From: Candidatus Tariuqbacter arcticus
GTDB taxonomy: Bacteria > Electryoneota > Tariuqbacteria > Tariuqbacterales > Tariuqbacteraceae
Assembly: GCA_013202315.1 (NCBI GenBank)
Contig: JABMRZ010000515.1
Coordinates: 1-6,114, forward strand
Length of the DNA stretch: 6,114 nt
Direction of reading: 5' to 3'
Shown one piece after another: positions 5,523 through 6,114 of this stretch. The position numbers were made by a program, and so were the translations under genes. A model generated the notes under the pieces. That model saw nothing but the letters and a program-made list of their open reading frames with translations. It searched no databases and was not told where the DNA came from. Numbering within the stretch: the stretch's first letter is position 1; each line of letters opens with the position of its first letter.

Positions 5523-5984
5523 TCAGAAACGCTCATTGTAAACACTCGAAAGCTGCCTTAAAGTCGCCTGGAGCCTGCGGACAATAATATCTGAAAAGAA
5601 CGAGTAAAATTCATAGCCTAACTCGTGGTCCTCGTGACATTGAGTTCGCAAATACTGTCCATCCAATGCTATAGCCTGGGTCAGTTCATGCACCCTTGCG
5701 GTAAACTGACATTTATAGGGCGGTATCAGCCATGACCACCCCAATAATTCACCGGACCCAATGATTTCTATGGTGATAAAACCCCGGTTAGGAATGCTTA
5801 CTTCCAAACCGACCCTCCCCCGGCGAATCAGGAAAAATCTATTGGCTGGATCCCCTTCGCGGTATATGAACTGATCCGGTTCAAACTTTACACTTGAAGA
5901 GCAGTCTGCTAATATTTTGAGGTGTTTCGGATCAAATCCTTTCAAGCACGGATGTTCGGCAAGGACGATATCAAGCGTTTCCAT
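5523..5984 (-). CDS. Crp-like cyclic-nucleotide-binding-fold protein without a DNA-binding domain
   Basis: This 153-residue protein is a cNMP-binding beta-roll with its C-helix and nothing more. The beta-roll shows YREGDPANRFFLIRRGRV (41-58) and a phosphate-cassette equivalent, GSGELLGWSWLIPPY (76-90), followed by FTARVHE. Crp/Fnr regulators are about 220 residues and end in a helix-turn-helix; this protein stops after the helix ending QATLRQLSSVYNERF. The Arg-Ser/Thr pair that grips the cAMP phosphate in Crp is not evident, so cAMP may not be its ligand. There is no Fnr-type N-terminal cysteine set. From memory, the GWSWL.PPY signature belongs to small Crp-like proteins encoded beside Hdr-like and NiFe sulfhydrogenase-type genes, which suggests a subunit or allosteric sensor for the redox complex rather than a transcription factor. 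The ATG at 5982-5984 has AAGAG six bases upstream. It is the first gene of the operon. Confidence 0.88.
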   Translation of the reverse strand: METLDIVLAEHPCLKGFDPKHLKILADCSSSVKFEPDQFIYREGDPANRFFLIRRGRVGLEVSIPNRGFITIEIIGSGELLGWSWLIPPYKCQFTARVHELTQAIALDGQYLRTQCHEDHELGYEFYSFFSDIIVRRLQATLRQLSSVYNERF

Positions 5985-6008
5985 CAGCTACTCTTAAGAT
6001 AATTGATT

Positions 6009-6018
6009 TAAGCGCTTA
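6009..6018. promoter_or_regulatory. Ten-base perfect palindrome downstream of the candidate -10
   Basis: TAAGCGCTTA is its own reverse complement and lies between the candidate -10 and the first gene, where a repressor operator would sit. No second copy is seen in the window and no regulator can be assigned, so this is only a candidate operator. Confidence 0.25.
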
Positions 6019-6046
6019 TTGCGCCCACATCGATAAAAATTGTCAA
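6018..6046 (-). promoter_or_regulatory. Candidate sigma-70-type promoter for the operon
   Basis: The minus strand carries a perfect TTGACA (6041-6046), followed after 17 bases by CGCAAT (6018-6023), a poor -10 match that keeps only the last three consensus bases. Its position 34 bases ahead of the first gene's start codon is right for a leader. The strong -35 with a weak -10 would fit an activated promoter, but a chance TTGACA is possible. Confidence 0.4.
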
Positions 6047-6114
6047 TCAGCAGTACAGCGGACAAATCCTATCAGAATCATTACTTCATTTACTGTGAAT
6101 CTATCAATTTCGAA
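6047..6114. other. Right-hand non-coding end of the window
   Basis: This is AT-rich sequence upstream of the candidate promoter. I see no coding potential, RNA gene, terminator stem or repeat of note. The last bases (AATTTCGAA) resemble one heptamer of the left array but are too short to mean anything. Confidence 0.4.

Noticed and set aside
6099..6114. Another repeat arm at the right end of the window
   Set aside because: Only about nine bases (AATTTCGAA) resemble the array, too few to distinguish from chance in AT-rich sequence.

Overview
The window is one compact, minus-strand gene block from an anaerobic bacterium, followed downstream by an AT-rich repeat tract that encloses a small accessory gene. 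The Hdr-type iron-sulfur and flavin proteins imply low-potential electron transfer. The companion regulatory genes (two DRTGG-like proteins, a CBS plus anti-sigma-type ATPase, and a PHP protein) resemble, from memory, sets found beside electron-bifurcating [FeFe] hydrogenases in Clostridia and other anaerobes. The repeat-flanked four-helix-bundle gene is a pattern I associate with uncultured candidate-phylum bacteria. That lineage guess is weak: no rRNA or other marker gene is present.

Layout, in the direction of transcription (right to left). Positions 5985-6114 form a leader with a candidate promoter. Next comes a short Crp-like nucleotide-binding-fold protein without a DNA-binding domain (5523-5984). 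After a 91-base gap follow HdrC-like (4832-5431), HdrB-like (3948-4835) and a shortened HdrA-like protein (2998-3951), joined by ATGA stop/start overlaps. A DRTGG-like protein (2640-2996) starts one base after the hdrA stop. It is followed by a tandem-CBS plus GHKL ATPase (1673-2620), a second DRTGG-like protein (1360-1695) and a PHP-domain protein (632-1366). These are overlapping or nearly so, so all eight genes probably form one operon.

Directly at the PHP stop codon begins a heptamer-based repeat (601-634). It leads into a four-helix-bundle protein gene (227-592), and on the other side lies a longer array of the same kind of repeat in opposite orientation (1-213). The two arms form imperfect inverted repeats around the gene, so 1-634 looks like a discrete inserted cassette.

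Working model: HdrA (FAD), HdrB (two CCG cysteine motifs) and HdrC (two [4Fe-4S] sites) form a soluble electron-transfer complex acting on a disulfide or another redox carrier. The Crp-like protein and the DRTGG/CBS-ATPase/DRTGG/PHP set would sense nucleotide or energy state and tune the complex. The HdrA lacks the C-terminal half of canonical HdrA, and no hydrogenase or NADH-oxidising partner is visible, so the electron donor must be encoded elsewhere, possibly just left of this window.
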